A stretch of DNA of 64,000 nucleotides from CADEDH01 sp965216205 (lineage in GTDB: Bacteria > Actinomycetota > Acidimicrobiia > Acidimicrobiales > SZUA-35): assembly GCA_965216205.1 (NCBI GenBank), contig OZ244139.1:62001-126000 (forward strand), read 5' to 3'. The notes under the pieces were generated by a model that was not told where the DNA came from, ran no database searches, and was given only the letters and a program-made list of their open reading frames with translations. A program made the position numbers and the translations under genes. Numbering within the stretch: the first letter of the stretch is position 1; each line of letters opens with the position of its first letter. Positions 51,425 through 59,868 of the stretch are shown in pieces.

Positions 51425-51481
51425 GGGCCGAGGGTAGGCGGCTTCCCCCACCAGGACCGCCACGGGGTAGCCTCACCACAG

Positions 51482-53092
51482 GTGAGCGACGTCCATGCCG
51501 CGATCGATATCGGGACCAACTCGATCCACCTCGTGGTGGCGCGCGCCATCGACGGCGGCGGGTTCGACGTGGTCACCTCCGAGAAGGAGGTCGTCCGGCT
51601 CGGCTCCGGGGCCGGCGACATGAAGATCCTGGCCTCCGACGCGATCGAGCGGGGCCTCGCTGCGCTCGCTCGCATGGTCGACGTGGCCGAGAGCTTCGGT
51701 GCCGACGTGACCGCCGTGGCCACGAGCGCGGTTCGCGAGGCCGAGAACCGTGAGGCGTTCGTGGACCGGGCGGCGCGGGAGCTGGGACTCAAGGTCGAGG
51801 TGATCAGCGGTAGCGAGGAGGCCCGCCTCATCTACCACGGTGTGATCCACGCACTCCCCCTCGTCGACCGCCGGGTGCTCGTGGTCGACATCGGCGGCGG
51901 GAGCACCGAGTTCATCGTGGGCGAGGGATCGGAGCTGATCGAGGCGAGGAGCCTGCGGCTCGGCGCGATCCGGCTGACCCAGCGCTTCTTCGACGCGTTC
52001 AACGGCGACCAGCCCTCGTCGAAAGCCGTGAAGCGGTGCCGCACGTTCCTCCGGGACGCGCTCGGGGCCGTGGTGCGCGACCTCGGGGGGCATCGTCCGG
52101 AGCTGGCGATCGGCAGCTCCGGGACCATCACCTCGGTCGCGTCGATCATCGCCGCCGCCCGGACCGAAGACGGCTCGGTGCCGAAGCAGGCCAACGCCGA
52201 GACGTTCACTGCCGACGAGCTCGGCGCCACGGTCGAGCGCCTCGTGTCGGTCGGGGCCGACGAGCGGAGGAAGATCGACGGACTCGATCTCAAACGGATC
52301 GACATCATCGTGGGCGGGGCCCTCCTGCTCGAGGAGATCTTCCGGGCGTTCGAGCTCGAATCGATGACGGTCTCCGGTTTCGCGCTGCGGGAGGGTGTCC
52401 TCTACGACCGGTTCCCGGCGGAGACCGGCCATCTGCACGACCTCCGCCGGTCGAACGCGCTACGGCTCGCCAACCAGCTCGACCCCGACACCGACCACGC
52501 CGAGACCGCGGCCCGGCTCGCGGTGCAGCTCTTCGATCGGACCGTCGACCAGCACGGCCTCGGCGGTCAGGCACGGGAACTGCTCGAGGTCGCGTCGCTG
52601 GTGCACAACGTGGGGATGATCATCGCCCACTCGGGCCACCACAAGCACGCCGCCTACGTGATCCGCAACAGCGAGCTGCTCGTCGGCTTCTCCCAGCACG
52701 AGATCGAGCTCATCGCCCAGATCGCCCGCTATCACCGCAAGAGCCAGCCGTCGGCCAAGCACCCGGAGTTCGCCGCCCTCGACGAGGAGGACCAGCGCAC
52801 CGTGCGCGTCCTGGCCGGCATTCTGCGGATCGCGATCGGGCTCGACCGACGGCACGCCGGGCTGGTGACGGCGGTCGGGGTTCGCACCGAGTCAGGTGGT
52901 GACGGTAGTCACGATGACGGCAGCGGCGCCGATGCCGAGGTGCTCGTCATCGAGCCGGTCGTACCCTCCGGTGACGACGTGAGCGTGGAGCTGTTCGCCG
53001 CCAACGCCCGATCGGAGCTGCTGGCCTCTGCGCTCGGCGTGCCGGTGGTGATACGGGAGCGAGACCCCGACTCGGGGCCGACCTCCTCGTAG
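51482..53092 (+). CDS. ppx: Exopolyphosphatase/guanosine pentaphosphate phosphatase (Ppx/GppA)
   Basis: A 536-residue Ppx/GppA protein. The actin-like fold shows AIDIGTNSIHLVV (N-terminus), the catalytic Glu region in SGSEEARLIYHG and VDIGGGSTEFIVG (near 140). The C-terminal HD-like domain has LVHNVGMIIAHSGHHKHAAY, where the HD Asp is Asn, as in many Ppx. It degrades polyphosphate or pppGpp. GTG start; weak ribosome site. Confidence 0.92.
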   Translation: MSDVHAAIDIGTNSIHLVVARAIDGGGFDVVTSEKEVVRLGSGAGDMKILASDAIERGLAALARMVDVAESFGADVTAVATSAVREAENREAFVDRAARELGLKVEVISGSEEARLIYHGVIHALPLVDRRVLVVDIGGGSTEFIVGEGSELIEARSLRLGAIRLTQRFFDAFNGDQPSSKAVKRCRTFLRDALGAVVRDLGGHRPELAIGSSGTITSVASIIAAARTEDGSVPKQANAETFTADELGATVERLVSVGADERRKIDGLDLKRIDIIVGGALLLEEIFRAFELESMTVSGFALREGVLYDRFPAETGHLHDLRRSNALRLANQLDPDTDHAETAARLAVQLFDRTVDQHGLGGQARELLEVASLVHNVGMIIAHSGHHKHAAYVIRNSELLVGFSQHEIELIAQIARYHRKSQPSAKHPEFAALDEEDQRTVRVLAGILRIAIGLDRRHAGLVTAVGVRTESGGDGSHDDGSGADAEVLVIEPVVPSGDDVSVELFAANARSELLASALGVPVVIRERDPDSGPTSS

Positions 53093-53098
53093 CTCGGG

Positions 53099-53605
53099 TC
53101 ACGAGCGCGCGTCTTCCTCATGGGCGAGGAGCCAGCGCTTCACGTCGAGCCCGTAGTAGTACCCGCCGAGCGAGCCGTCGCTGCGGAGTGCTCGATGGCA
53201 CGGCACCATCGGCGCGACGAGGTTCCGACCGCAGGCGGTGCCCGCTGCCCTGATCGCCCGGGGGCGACTCGTCATCGCAGCGAGGGCGGTGTAGGTGCGC
53301 GTCTCCCCGGCGGGGATCGCCCGCAGGCTCGACCAGACCTCGTGCTGGAGGTCGGTCCCGGGCTGGTCGACCGGGATCTCGTCGAGGGCGGCGAGCTCGC
53401 CGGCGAGGTAGCGGGCCACGAGCCGGCTGATGACACCGAGCTCCGGTCGAGTCACCACGTCGTGGCCGTCGGCGACCGATGGTCGCAGCCGCTCCACGAG
53501 CGCTGCTGGCTCGGTGAATCCGGCGGCGATGACGATCTCGTCGTCGGTGGCCAGCATGCTGAGCGGGCCGGCCGGGGTCTCGTGGGTGCAGGCGTGGATG
53601 GTCAT
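53099..53605 (-). CDS. ogt: Methylated-DNA-protein cysteine methyltransferase (Ogt)
   Basis: A 168-residue O6-alkylguanine transferase. The active site is PMVPCHRALRSDG (near 140) with the DNA-binding helix region TYTALAAMTSRPRAIRAAGTACGRN before it. It removes alkyl groups onto Cys in a suicide reaction. The ATG overlaps the alkA stop by ATGA, making an alkylation-repair operon. It ends six bases from the ppx stop. Confidence 0.93.
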   Translation of the reverse strand: MTIHACTHETPAGPLSMLATDDEIVIAAGFTEPAALVERLRPSVADGHDVVTRPELGVISRLVARYLAGELAALDEIPVDQPGTDLQHEVWSSLRAIPAGETRTYTALAAMTSRPRAIRAAGTACGRNLVAPMVPCHRALRSDGSLGGYYYGLDVKRWLLAHEEDARS

Positions 53606-54588
53606 GGGTGTTCCTCCGGCGTCCGGATGGTCGAGCTGGGTCGAATCGGCGGGGTGTTGGGGTCGGTCTGCCACAAGAGCAGGGCGGCGTAGGCCCGCCA
53701 GGGGCGCCAGCGCTCGGCCCGACGCTCGAGCTCGGCGGCGTCGATGCCGAGCGATCGTCGGAGGCCGAGATCGCCAACGGGCCAGCCGTCGGGGTCGTCG
53801 AGGCAACGCATGGCCACGTAGCCGGCGGTCCACGGGCCGATCCCGCTGATCGCCAGCAGCTGTTCGGTCACGGTGTCGGTACCGGCAGCGGGGTCGAGCG
53901 TGACCGACCCGTCGGCCACCGCGGCGGCGAGGGCCCGAATCGTGTCGCGCCGGCGCTGCGGCATGCCGAGCTCGAGCGGGCACTCGGCGATGGTCTCCGG
54001 CGCGGGGAACCGGTCGACCAGCCCCTGCGTCCGGCGTTGGCGGGCGTGGGCCTCGTGGGTGAGGCTGTGGGCCGCCATCTCGCCGCGAGCGTCTGGTCGA
54101 GGATCGCCGTCGGGGTCGCCTGTTTCGTCGCCCTCCACGTGGCGGACGGCTTCGGCGACGAGTCGACCGAGCAGGGTTCGGGCACCGGCCACGCTCACCT
54201 GCTGACCGACGATCGCCCGCACCGCCACCTCGAACCGGTCGAACGCTCCCGGGAGCCGACCGAGGTCACCGACCGCGAGCCGCTCGGCCAGCACCGGATC
54301 GGTTGCGAGGTGGCCGGCGATCGGGACGAGATCGGTGTCGAGATCGGCCACCCGTCGGGCCATGGCCACCACCTCGTCGGGGTCCGTACCGTCGCCGAGT
54401 TGGTGCTCCACCACGAGGGCGTCGTCGCGGTCCTCATCGGCCCGCAGCAGGAGCCAGCCGCCCGGCACATTGCGGCGAAAGCCGCGCTCGGTGGCCGACT
54501 CGAGCCCGGGAACGGCCCGCATCGACAGGAACGCCTCCACCCCGGCCCAGCGGGCCGGACCATTCGCGGGGAGCGACACCGAGCTCAT
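53602..54588 (-). CDS. alkA: DNA-3-methyladenine glycosylase II (AlkA-like)
   Basis: A 328-residue HhH-GPD glycosylase. The HhH motif is LAISGIGPWTAGYVAMRC (near 245), and the catalytic Asp is in VGDLGLRR. IVGQQVSVAGARTLLGRLV is the usual helix before it. An insert of about 35 residues (GDETGDPDG...ARQRRTQG) lies mid-protein. It removes alkylated purines; co-translated with ogt. Confidence 0.92.
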   Translation of the reverse strand: MSSVSLPANGPARWAGVEAFLSMRAVPGLESATERGFRRNVPGGWLLLRADEDRDDALVVEHQLGDGTDPDEVVAMARRVADLDTDLVPIAGHLATDPVLAERLAVGDLGRLPGAFDRFEVAVRAIVGQQVSVAGARTLLGRLVAEAVRHVEGDETGDPDGDPRPDARGEMAAHSLTHEAHARQRRTQGLVDRFPAPETIAECPLELGMPQRRRDTIRALAAAVADGSVTLDPAAGTDTVTEQLLAISGIGPWTAGYVAMRCLDDPDGWPVGDLGLRRSLGIDAAELERRAERWRPWRAYAALLLWQTDPNTPPIRPSSTIRTPEEHP

Positions 54589-54707
54589 GTCACGGTTCTA
54601 GCGGTCGGCTGGCAGGGTTGCGTGCGGTCGCCGGCCAGGTCGTCTCCGTGGGGGAGCGTGGGCCATCCCGTTTCGGGGTCGCGGCGAGAGCTAACGTCAC
54701 GTGTGGG

Positions 54708-55274
54708 ATGAACGCCGTCCGAGCGCTACCGACCGCCGCGATGACCATCGTGGCTGTGGCCGTTGCGTTGGTCCTCGGGGCGTGCACGTCGGAGCCCGAG
54801 GTCGACACGGCAGCCGATCCCCAGACGCTGTCGGAGCAGATGATCGCCGGCGACCTCGCCACCGCGCTCGGACTCGGCCCACTCGTCGGCATCTGCAACG
54901 ACCCGGGACCGGTGGCGGTAGGCACCACGTTCGCCTGCACCGCCACCACCGAGACCGGCGATGTGGTGCAGGTCGCCGGCACGGTCAACAGCGAGGGCCG
55001 GATCGAGCTGGTCACCACCAACGTGGTCAGCGCCACGGCACTCCCCAGCTTCGAGCGGGACGCGGCAGCCGCGCTGAACAACTCGGTCGGCTCGAACTTC
55101 ACCGCCGAGTCGGTCGACTGCGGTGCGGCCGCGGTGGTGCTCGGCCCCGAGTTCGTGCTCCCGTGCGCACTGATGATGCCCTCCAGCGGCGACGTCTTCG
55201 ACCTGACCCTGACGATCACCGACCTCGACGCCCGACGGTTCAGCCTGGTCGTCGCCGACGCCCCCCGCCCCTGA
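54708..55274 (+). CDS. Lipoprotein with two DUF4333-like domains
   Basis: A 188-residue lipoprotein with lipobox LVLGACTSE (Cys at about 26). Two similar units follow, each with a Cys pair: VGICNDPGPVAVGTTFACTA and VDCGAAAVVLGPEFVLPCA, the C-x-G-x-x-F-x-C form of DUF4333. Role unknown; common on actinobacterial surfaces. Transcribed away from alkA. Confidence 0.78.
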   Translation: MNAVRALPTAAMTIVAVAVALVLGACTSEPEVDTAADPQTLSEQMIAGDLATALGLGPLVGICNDPGPVAVGTTFACTATTETGDVVQVAGTVNSEGRIELVTTNVVSATALPSFERDAAAALNNSVGSNFTAESVDCGAAAVVLGPEFVLPCALMMPSSGDVFDLTLTITDLDARRFSLVVADAPRP

Positions 55275-55327
55275 CAGCGAACGAGCCCTGCACCGCCGGG
55301 GCGGCTGGCGGATGCCCCGGCGGTTGG

Positions 55328-55654
55328 CTAGGCCTCATCGTCGAGCCACGTCGGCGGATCGGGGTGGGTCGCGGTCGGCCACGCGTCGAACCCGACCACG
55401 ACCACCACGCCAGGGCCCACCAGGTTGGCCCACAACTGGATCAGGTCGGCTGAAGCCGGTGTTTCGGCGGCAAACCGTTCCGGGGTCGCCAACGGCAAAG
55501 AGAGGCCGTCGAACGTGACTCGAACAACCGCCAGGAGTTGTTCGACGTCGGCCCAGGCCAGGTCAGGGTCTGGCGGATGGTGTTCGCCGGGTAGCGGAGC
55601 GAGCCATCGGCGGAGCAACGCCTGTGGCCCGGGGTCCCATCGGATGTCGACCAT
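55328..55654 (-). CDS. Small hypothetical protein
   Basis: A 108-residue acidic protein I do not recognise. It starts MVDIRWDPGPQALLRRWLAP and has a hydrophobic middle strand LVGPGVVVVVGFDAWP. No signal or cysteine. It follows the 73-residue gene by 12 bases, so the two are likely an operon. It could be one half of a toxin-antitoxin-type pair, but there is no motif to prove it. Confidence 0.5.
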   Translation of the reverse strand: MVDIRWDPGPQALLRRWLAPLPGEHHPPDPDLAWADVEQLLAVVRVTFDGLSLPLATPERFAAETPASADLIQLWANLVGPGVVVVVGFDAWPTATHPDPPTWLDDEA

Positions 55655-55666
55655 CGAGGGCCGAGG

Positions 55667-55888
55667 CTAGGCCACCGATTGACGAGCGGCCCGGACACCG
55701 TCGACGAACGCCCGAATCTCGGCCTCCGAGTGGGTAGGGAGCGGGTCGCCGGCCACATGCGAGGCGACGTGAGCATCACTCAGCTCCTGAGCCCGCGCAG
55801 CCGAGACGTCGAGCGCCATCCGATAGTGCGGTGACACGTCGTCACCGACCCTCACGCTGGCAGCGTGCCCTCGGTCCGATGTGGCCAT
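55667..55888 (-). CDS. Small hypothetical protein
   Basis: A 73-residue polar protein, unrecognised. The centre has VSAARAQELSDAHVASHVAG, a likely helix, and the end is EIRAFVDGVRAARQSVA, also helical. A start at Met24 would give 50 residues. It is upstream of the 108-residue gene and spaced as a two-gene unit. Confidence 0.45.
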   Translation of the reverse strand: MATSDRGHAASVRVGDDVSPHYRMALDVSAARAQELSDAHVASHVAGDPLPTHSEAEIRAFVDGVRAARQSVA

Positions 55889-55924
55889 GGCGGCAGTCTA
55901 GTGTCGGCCGTGCACGCCGTCCCG

Positions 55925-56098
55925 TCATGGCTGCATCGTCGTCGGCAGCACAACCTCGAACCGGGCTCCGCCGGACGGCGAGTCGCCGACGGTCGTGCTG
56001 CCGTGGTGCTGACGGACGACGCTGTCGACCACGGCGAGGCCGAGGCCGACGCGCCTCCGTCGGTCCGGCTGCTGGGCTGGATCGAGTGACGGGCGGTG
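55925..56098 (-). pseudogene. Histidine-kinase C-terminal remnant (HATPase fragment)
   Basis: About 55 codons read as the end of a sensor kinase: VGLGLAVVDSVVRQHHGST then SGGARFEVVLP, which are the G2 box and last strands of the HATPase_c domain (usual GLGLAIVxxIVxxHGGxI...GTxFxxxLP). Upstream sequence is polar and no DHp, N box or G1 box is present; the preceding gene starts at once. It is best read as a decayed fragment. Confidence 0.55.
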
Positions 56099-56099
56099 C

Positions 56100-56597
56100 T
56101 CAGCGCTCGAGTTGGACCTCGACCGTGGCGCCGCCCCAGCCACTGATCTGGTCGCGACCTTCGACGGTCACCACGTCGACGTCGTCGGGGATCTCGATGC
56201 CGCTCTGGCTCCTGGTGAACGGTTGCTCGGCGGCGTGGTCGTGGAGGAGCTCGCGAATCCCGTAGACGGTCCCATCCGGCCCGACGACCCGCCAGGCGTC
56301 GGCGTAGCGGTCGGCGGTGTCGTAGGGCGAGCTGAGGGTTGCGGCGAAGGTCCAGGTGCCGTCGCCGTCCTGTTGGGCGGTGGCTTCGAGCACGTCGGGG
56401 AACAGCTCCTCGCCGTCGCCCGTGTCGGCCGCGGTTGGCTCGGCGGCGGTGCTCGCCGAGGCCGTCGTCGCGGTCGACTCGGAGTCGTCGACCGCAGCTT
56501 CGGCCGGTGCGGTCTCGGCGGTCTGGCCGTCGTCGGATCCGTCGCCGCAACCGGCGGCGAGAACGAGCGCGGCCACGATCGCTGCGAGCAGTCTCAT
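56100..56597 (-). CDS. Lipoprotein, hypothetical
   Basis: A 165-residue lipoprotein with signal MRLLAAIVAALVLAAGCGDG (Cys at 17), a Thr/Ala/Ser/Asp linker (20-62) and a compact domain with TWTFAATLSSPYDTADRYADAWRVVGPDGTVYGIREL and VVTVEGRDQISGWGGATVEVQL, a beta-sandwich-like pattern. The ATG overlaps the RNB gene stop by ATGA, an unusual pairing for a lipoprotein. Confidence 0.7.
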   Translation of the reverse strand: MRLLAAIVAALVLAAGCGDGSDDGQTAETAPAEAAVDDSESTATTASASTAAEPTAADTGDGEELFPDVLEATAQQDGDGTWTFAATLSSPYDTADRYADAWRVVGPDGTVYGIRELLHDHAAEQPFTRSQSGIEIPDDVDVVTVEGRDQISGWGGATVEVQLER

Positions 56598-58036
56598 GAC
56601 CGGTCCGAACCGATGGGCACGAACCGGACTTCCCGCTCGTGCACATCGACCGAGTCGAGGCGGAGGTCGAGCTGCTCGGCCAGGCGGCGGTCGGTCGCGG
56701 GGATCGACGCCACCACCGCCGGTTCGGCGATCTGCACCACCGCCGCGCTCCGACGCCGGTCCAGGTCGACCACGTGACCGGCGAAGCGCTCGCCCACGCT
56801 GTGCTCCAGCACCACCGCCTCCGCGAAATCGACCATCGCCCGCTCCAGCGCAGACTCCCGCTGGCGGGCTCGCCCCATCAGCGATGGCAGCTCGGCCAGG
56901 GCATCGACCGCCCAGCCCGGCGGTTCGTTCCCGGCGAACAGGGCGAGCAGGATCTCGTTGCCGAACCGGTCGACCAGCCGCCGCAGCGGGGCGGTGACGT
57001 GGGCGTACACCGAGGCGATCGCGCCGTGCTCCGGATGCTCCGGGCGGTCGCCGCCGGCGAACCCGACATAGCCGGCTCCCCGAAGCGTGCGGGTCGCCTG
57101 CAGCAGGAATGCGCTGCTCGCTGGCGAGTCGGGCTGCAGGTTCCGCACGAAATCGGCGTACGACCGCTCGTCCGGCCACGCCAGACCGAGGGCCACCGCG
57201 GTGCGGCGGAGCCGGTCGATCGCGTCGTCGAACGGTGGCGGCAGGGTCCGCAGAACCCCGACGCCGGCATCGAGCATCGTGCGGCCGGCGACGATCCCGG
57301 TCAGCAACGAGATCTGGGCGTTCCAGCCCTCGACGGCGAGCGGCTCGTCGAACTCGAGCGAGTAGCTGTCGCCGTGCTCCACCACCTCCTGGGCGGGCAG
57401 GTTGATGCTCACCCCACCCCGTTCGGCCTCCCGGTCCTGGCGCAGACCGCCGATCTCGGCCAGCAACGCCAGGGAGTCGTCACGGTCGAGTCCACCGTCG
57501 ATCTTGGCCTGGGCGTCGGTGTAGGAGATCGCAGCCCGGGTATGCACCATCGCCCGCTCGAGCCGCCAGTCGACCGGGAGCGCATCGGCGTCGAGATCGA
57601 TGGTCCACACGAGGGCCGGCTTGTCGCTCCCGGCCAGCAGGCTGGCCCGATCCTCGCTGATCACCGGCGGGTGGAGCGGTGTTCTCGTGTCGGGGCTGTA
57701 CAGGGTGGTGCCCCGGGCCCTCGCCTCGAGGTCGAACGCGCCACCGGGGGCGATGAAGTCACCGACGTCGGCGATCGCGTACAGCACCCGGTAGCCGCCG
57801 CTCGGCCGCCGCTCGGCGGCGAACGCCTGGTCGAGGTCGGTCGCCCCGGGCGGGTCGATGGCGACGAAGTCGATGTGGCGGGCGTCGAGGCGGTCGTCGG
57901 CGGGGGTTGCAGGCACCGCCCGCTCCGCCTCGTCGAGCACTGCGGCGGGAAAGCCCGCGGGTACGTCCAGCTCGGCCCGGATCCTGGCGAAACCGGACTC
58001 GAAGGTCTTCGGGGCTCGGAGGACGAGCGAGGGCAC
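56594..58036 (-). CDS. RNB-domain ribonuclease (short actinobacterial RNase II/R type)
   Basis: A 480-residue RNB nuclease without S1 or clear cold-shock domains. The metal site is FVAIDPPGATDLDQAF, where the fourth Asp of the canonical DxDDA is Gln, a form I recall for actinobacterial members. HVTAPLRRLVDRFGNEIL is the usual C-terminal RNB motif. It degrades RNA 3' to 5'. GTG start at 58036. Confidence 0.88.
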   Translation of the reverse strand: MPSLVLRAPKTFESGFARIRAELDVPAGFPAAVLDEAERAVPATPADDRLDARHIDFVAIDPPGATDLDQAFAAERRPSGGYRVLYAIADVGDFIAPGGAFDLEARARGTTLYSPDTRTPLHPPVISEDRASLLAGSDKPALVWTIDLDADALPVDWRLERAMVHTRAAISYTDAQAKIDGGLDRDDSLALLAEIGGLRQDREAERGGVSINLPAQEVVEHGDSYSLEFDEPLAVEGWNAQISLLTGIVAGRTMLDAGVGVLRTLPPPFDDAIDRLRRTAVALGLAWPDERSYADFVRNLQPDSPASSAFLLQATRTLRGAGYVGFAGGDRPEHPEHGAIASVYAHVTAPLRRLVDRFGNEILLALFAGNEPPGWAVDALAELPSLMGRARQRESALERAMVDFAEAVVLEHSVGERFAGHVVDLDRRRSAAVVQIAEPAVVASIPATDRRLAEQLDLRLDSVDVHEREVRFVPIGSDRS

Positions 58037-58045
58037 GTTGGAAAA

Positions 58046-58924
58046 TTACCGGCTGTCGGGGTCGCTGCCGTACAAGCCGAGCGCCTCGGTCAGGGCATCG
58101 TTGGCGCGGTAGGTCTCGTCGGGGCCGGGGAAGTCGGCGGTCCGCACGTCGGCCGCGTACGCCCGCAGCGCGGCGGTCTGATCGTCGAACGCGGTGCCGT
58201 AGCGGCGGACGAACTTCGGCTTGAACCGATTCTCGAGCCCGACCAGGTCGTGGTACACGAGCACCTGGCCGTCGGTACCGGGACCGGCGCCGATCCCGAT
58301 GGTCGGCACGTCGAGCGCGTCGGTCACCATGGAGCCGACGAGGTCGGGTACGCCCTCGACCACGATCGCGAAGCAGCCGGCCCGCTGCAGGGCCCTCGCA
58401 TCGTCCAGCAGTTGCTCGGCCCCGTCGACCTCCCGACCCTGGATCTTGAACCCGCCCATGACGTGCGCCGACTGCGGCGTGAGCCCGATGTGGCCCATCA
58501 CCGGGATCTCGGCCGCAACGATCGCCTCCACCATCGGCACCCGCTTCACGCCGCCCTCCAGCTTCACGCAGTGGGCGCCGGCCCGGATGAGGGTGGCGGC
58601 GTTGCGGACCGTCTCCTCCACCGACACGTGGTAGCTCATCCACGGCAGGTCGCCGATGACCACCGCGGTCGGCTCGGCCCGGGCCACCGCCGCGGTGTGG
58701 TACGCGAGGTCGTCGACGGTGACCGACAGCGTGTCGTCGTAGCCGAGCACCACCATGGCCAGCGAGTCGCCCACCAGGATCAGATCCACGTCGGCCTCGG
58801 TCGCGACCCGGGACGACGGGGCGTCGTACGCGGTGACCATCACCAGTGGCTCGGCGCCGTCGCGACGCTTCGCCGCTCGGATGGTCGGGATCGTCCTCTT
58901 CGGCCGCCGTTCGTCGTCGCTCAC
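58046..58924 (-). CDS. panB: 3-methyl-2-oxobutanoate hydroxymethyltransferase
   Basis: A 292-residue PanB. It has MVTAYDAPSSRVATEADVDLILVGDSLAMVVLGYDDTL, VIGDLPWMSY, the Lys in VKLEGG, and GHIGLTPQS. It makes ketopantoate from ketoisovalerate and methylene-THF. The GTG start overlaps the panC stop by GTGA. Part of the DUF2520-panC-panB operon. Confidence 0.96.
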   Translation of the reverse strand: MSDDERRPKRTIPTIRAAKRRDGAEPLVMVTAYDAPSSRVATEADVDLILVGDSLAMVVLGYDDTLSVTVDDLAYHTAAVARAEPTAVVIGDLPWMSYHVSVEETVRNAATLIRAGAHCVKLEGGVKRVPMVEAIVAAEIPVMGHIGLTPQSAHVMGGFKIQGREVDGAEQLLDDARALQRAGCFAIVVEGVPDLVGSMVTDALDVPTIGIGAGPGTDGQVLVYHDLVGLENRFKPKFVRRYGTAFDDQTAALRAYAADVRTADFPGPDETYRANDALTEALGLYGSDPDSR

Positions 58925-59868
58925 GATGCGCCTGTTTCCTCGCTGGTGGGGAGCCCACAGTTGTCGATCAGTCTCGTCGACCCGACACGGGCCGCGATGA
59001 GCAACCGGACGTTCGGGCCGAGCTCGTCGGGTTGGGTGAGCGTCGCCGGGTCGACCGCGGCAGCGTAGTCGAGCTCGGCCAGCGGCTCGGCCGCCACGAC
59101 CTCGGCCATGCGGTGGTCGACCGCGGCGGTGGAGCGCTCGCCTGCTTCGATCGCGGCCACGCCGGCGTCGAGCGCGCGGCGGAGCACCACCGCCGCCTTC
59201 CGCTGGGCGGGGTCGAGGTAGACGTTCCGGCTCGACATGGCCAGCCCGTCGGGCTCTCGGACGATCGGGCAGCCGACCACCTCGACCGGGATCGACAGGT
59301 CGAGGACCATCCGGCGGATGATGGCGAGCTGCTGGAAGTCCTTCTCACCGAAGTAGGCGCGGCAGGGGCCCACGATGTTGAAGAGCTTCGACACCACGGT
59401 GGCCATCCCGGCGAAGTGGGTCGGCCTGCTCGCCCCGTCCCACAGTGACGACAGCTCGGCCACCGACACCGACGTGAGCACGGGAACTTCGGGATACATC
59501 TCGTCGAGATCGGGGGTGAACAGCAGGTCGGCCCCGTTTGCGGCCGCCACGCCGCGATCGCGCTCGAGATCACGGGGGTAGCTGTCGAGATCCTCACCGG
59601 CCGCGAACTGGAGGGGGTTGACGAAGATCGTCACGACCGTGACGTCGTTCGCCGCTGCCGAGGCCCGCATCAGCGAACCGTGCCCGTCGTGGAGGTAGCC
59701 CAACGTGGCCACCAGTCCGACCGACCGCCCCGCCGCTCGTGCCGTGTCGAGCAGGGGGCGTAGCTCAGCGATCGTGGTGATCGTCGACGGAATCCCAGCC
59801 GGGCTCGAGGTCGGTGCCGGCGAGCCGGGCGGCGTGCCAGGCGAGGGTGACGTAGAGGAGGCGTTCAT
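58921..59868 (-). CDS. panC: Pantothenate synthetase (start uncertain)
   Basis: A PanC protein that reads TTIAELRPLLDTARAAGRSVGLVATLGYLHDGHGSL, FVNPLQF, then YFGEKDFQQL and SSRNVYL. It joins pantoate and beta-alanine with ATP. The first motif reads VATLGYLHDGH, not the usual VPTMGALHEGH. The family start lies near ITTIAEL, where only ATT/ATC codons occur; ATG 59868 is the nearest standard start and overlaps the DUF2520 gene by 104 bases. Confidence 0.9.
   Translation of the reverse strand: MNASSTSPSPGTPPGSPAPTSSPAGIPSTITTIAELRPLLDTARAAGRSVGLVATLGYLHDGHGSLMRASAAANDVTVVTIFVNPLQFAAGEDLDSYPRDLERDRGVAAANGADLLFTPDLDEMYPEVPVLTSVSVAELSSLWDGASRPTHFAGMATVVSKLFNIVGPCRAYFGEKDFQQLAIIRRMVLDLSIPVEVVGCPIVREPDGLAMSSRNVYLDPAQRKAAVVLRRALDAGVAAIEAGERSTAAVDHRMAEVVAAEPLAELDYAAAVDPATLTQPDELGPNVRLLIAARVGSTRLIDNCGLPTSEETGAS

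Noticed and set aside
56639..59068. Open frame of about 800 codons on the + strand opposite the RNB and panB genes
   Set aside because: Both opposite genes have clear catalytic motifs; the frame is a mirror with low-complexity composition.
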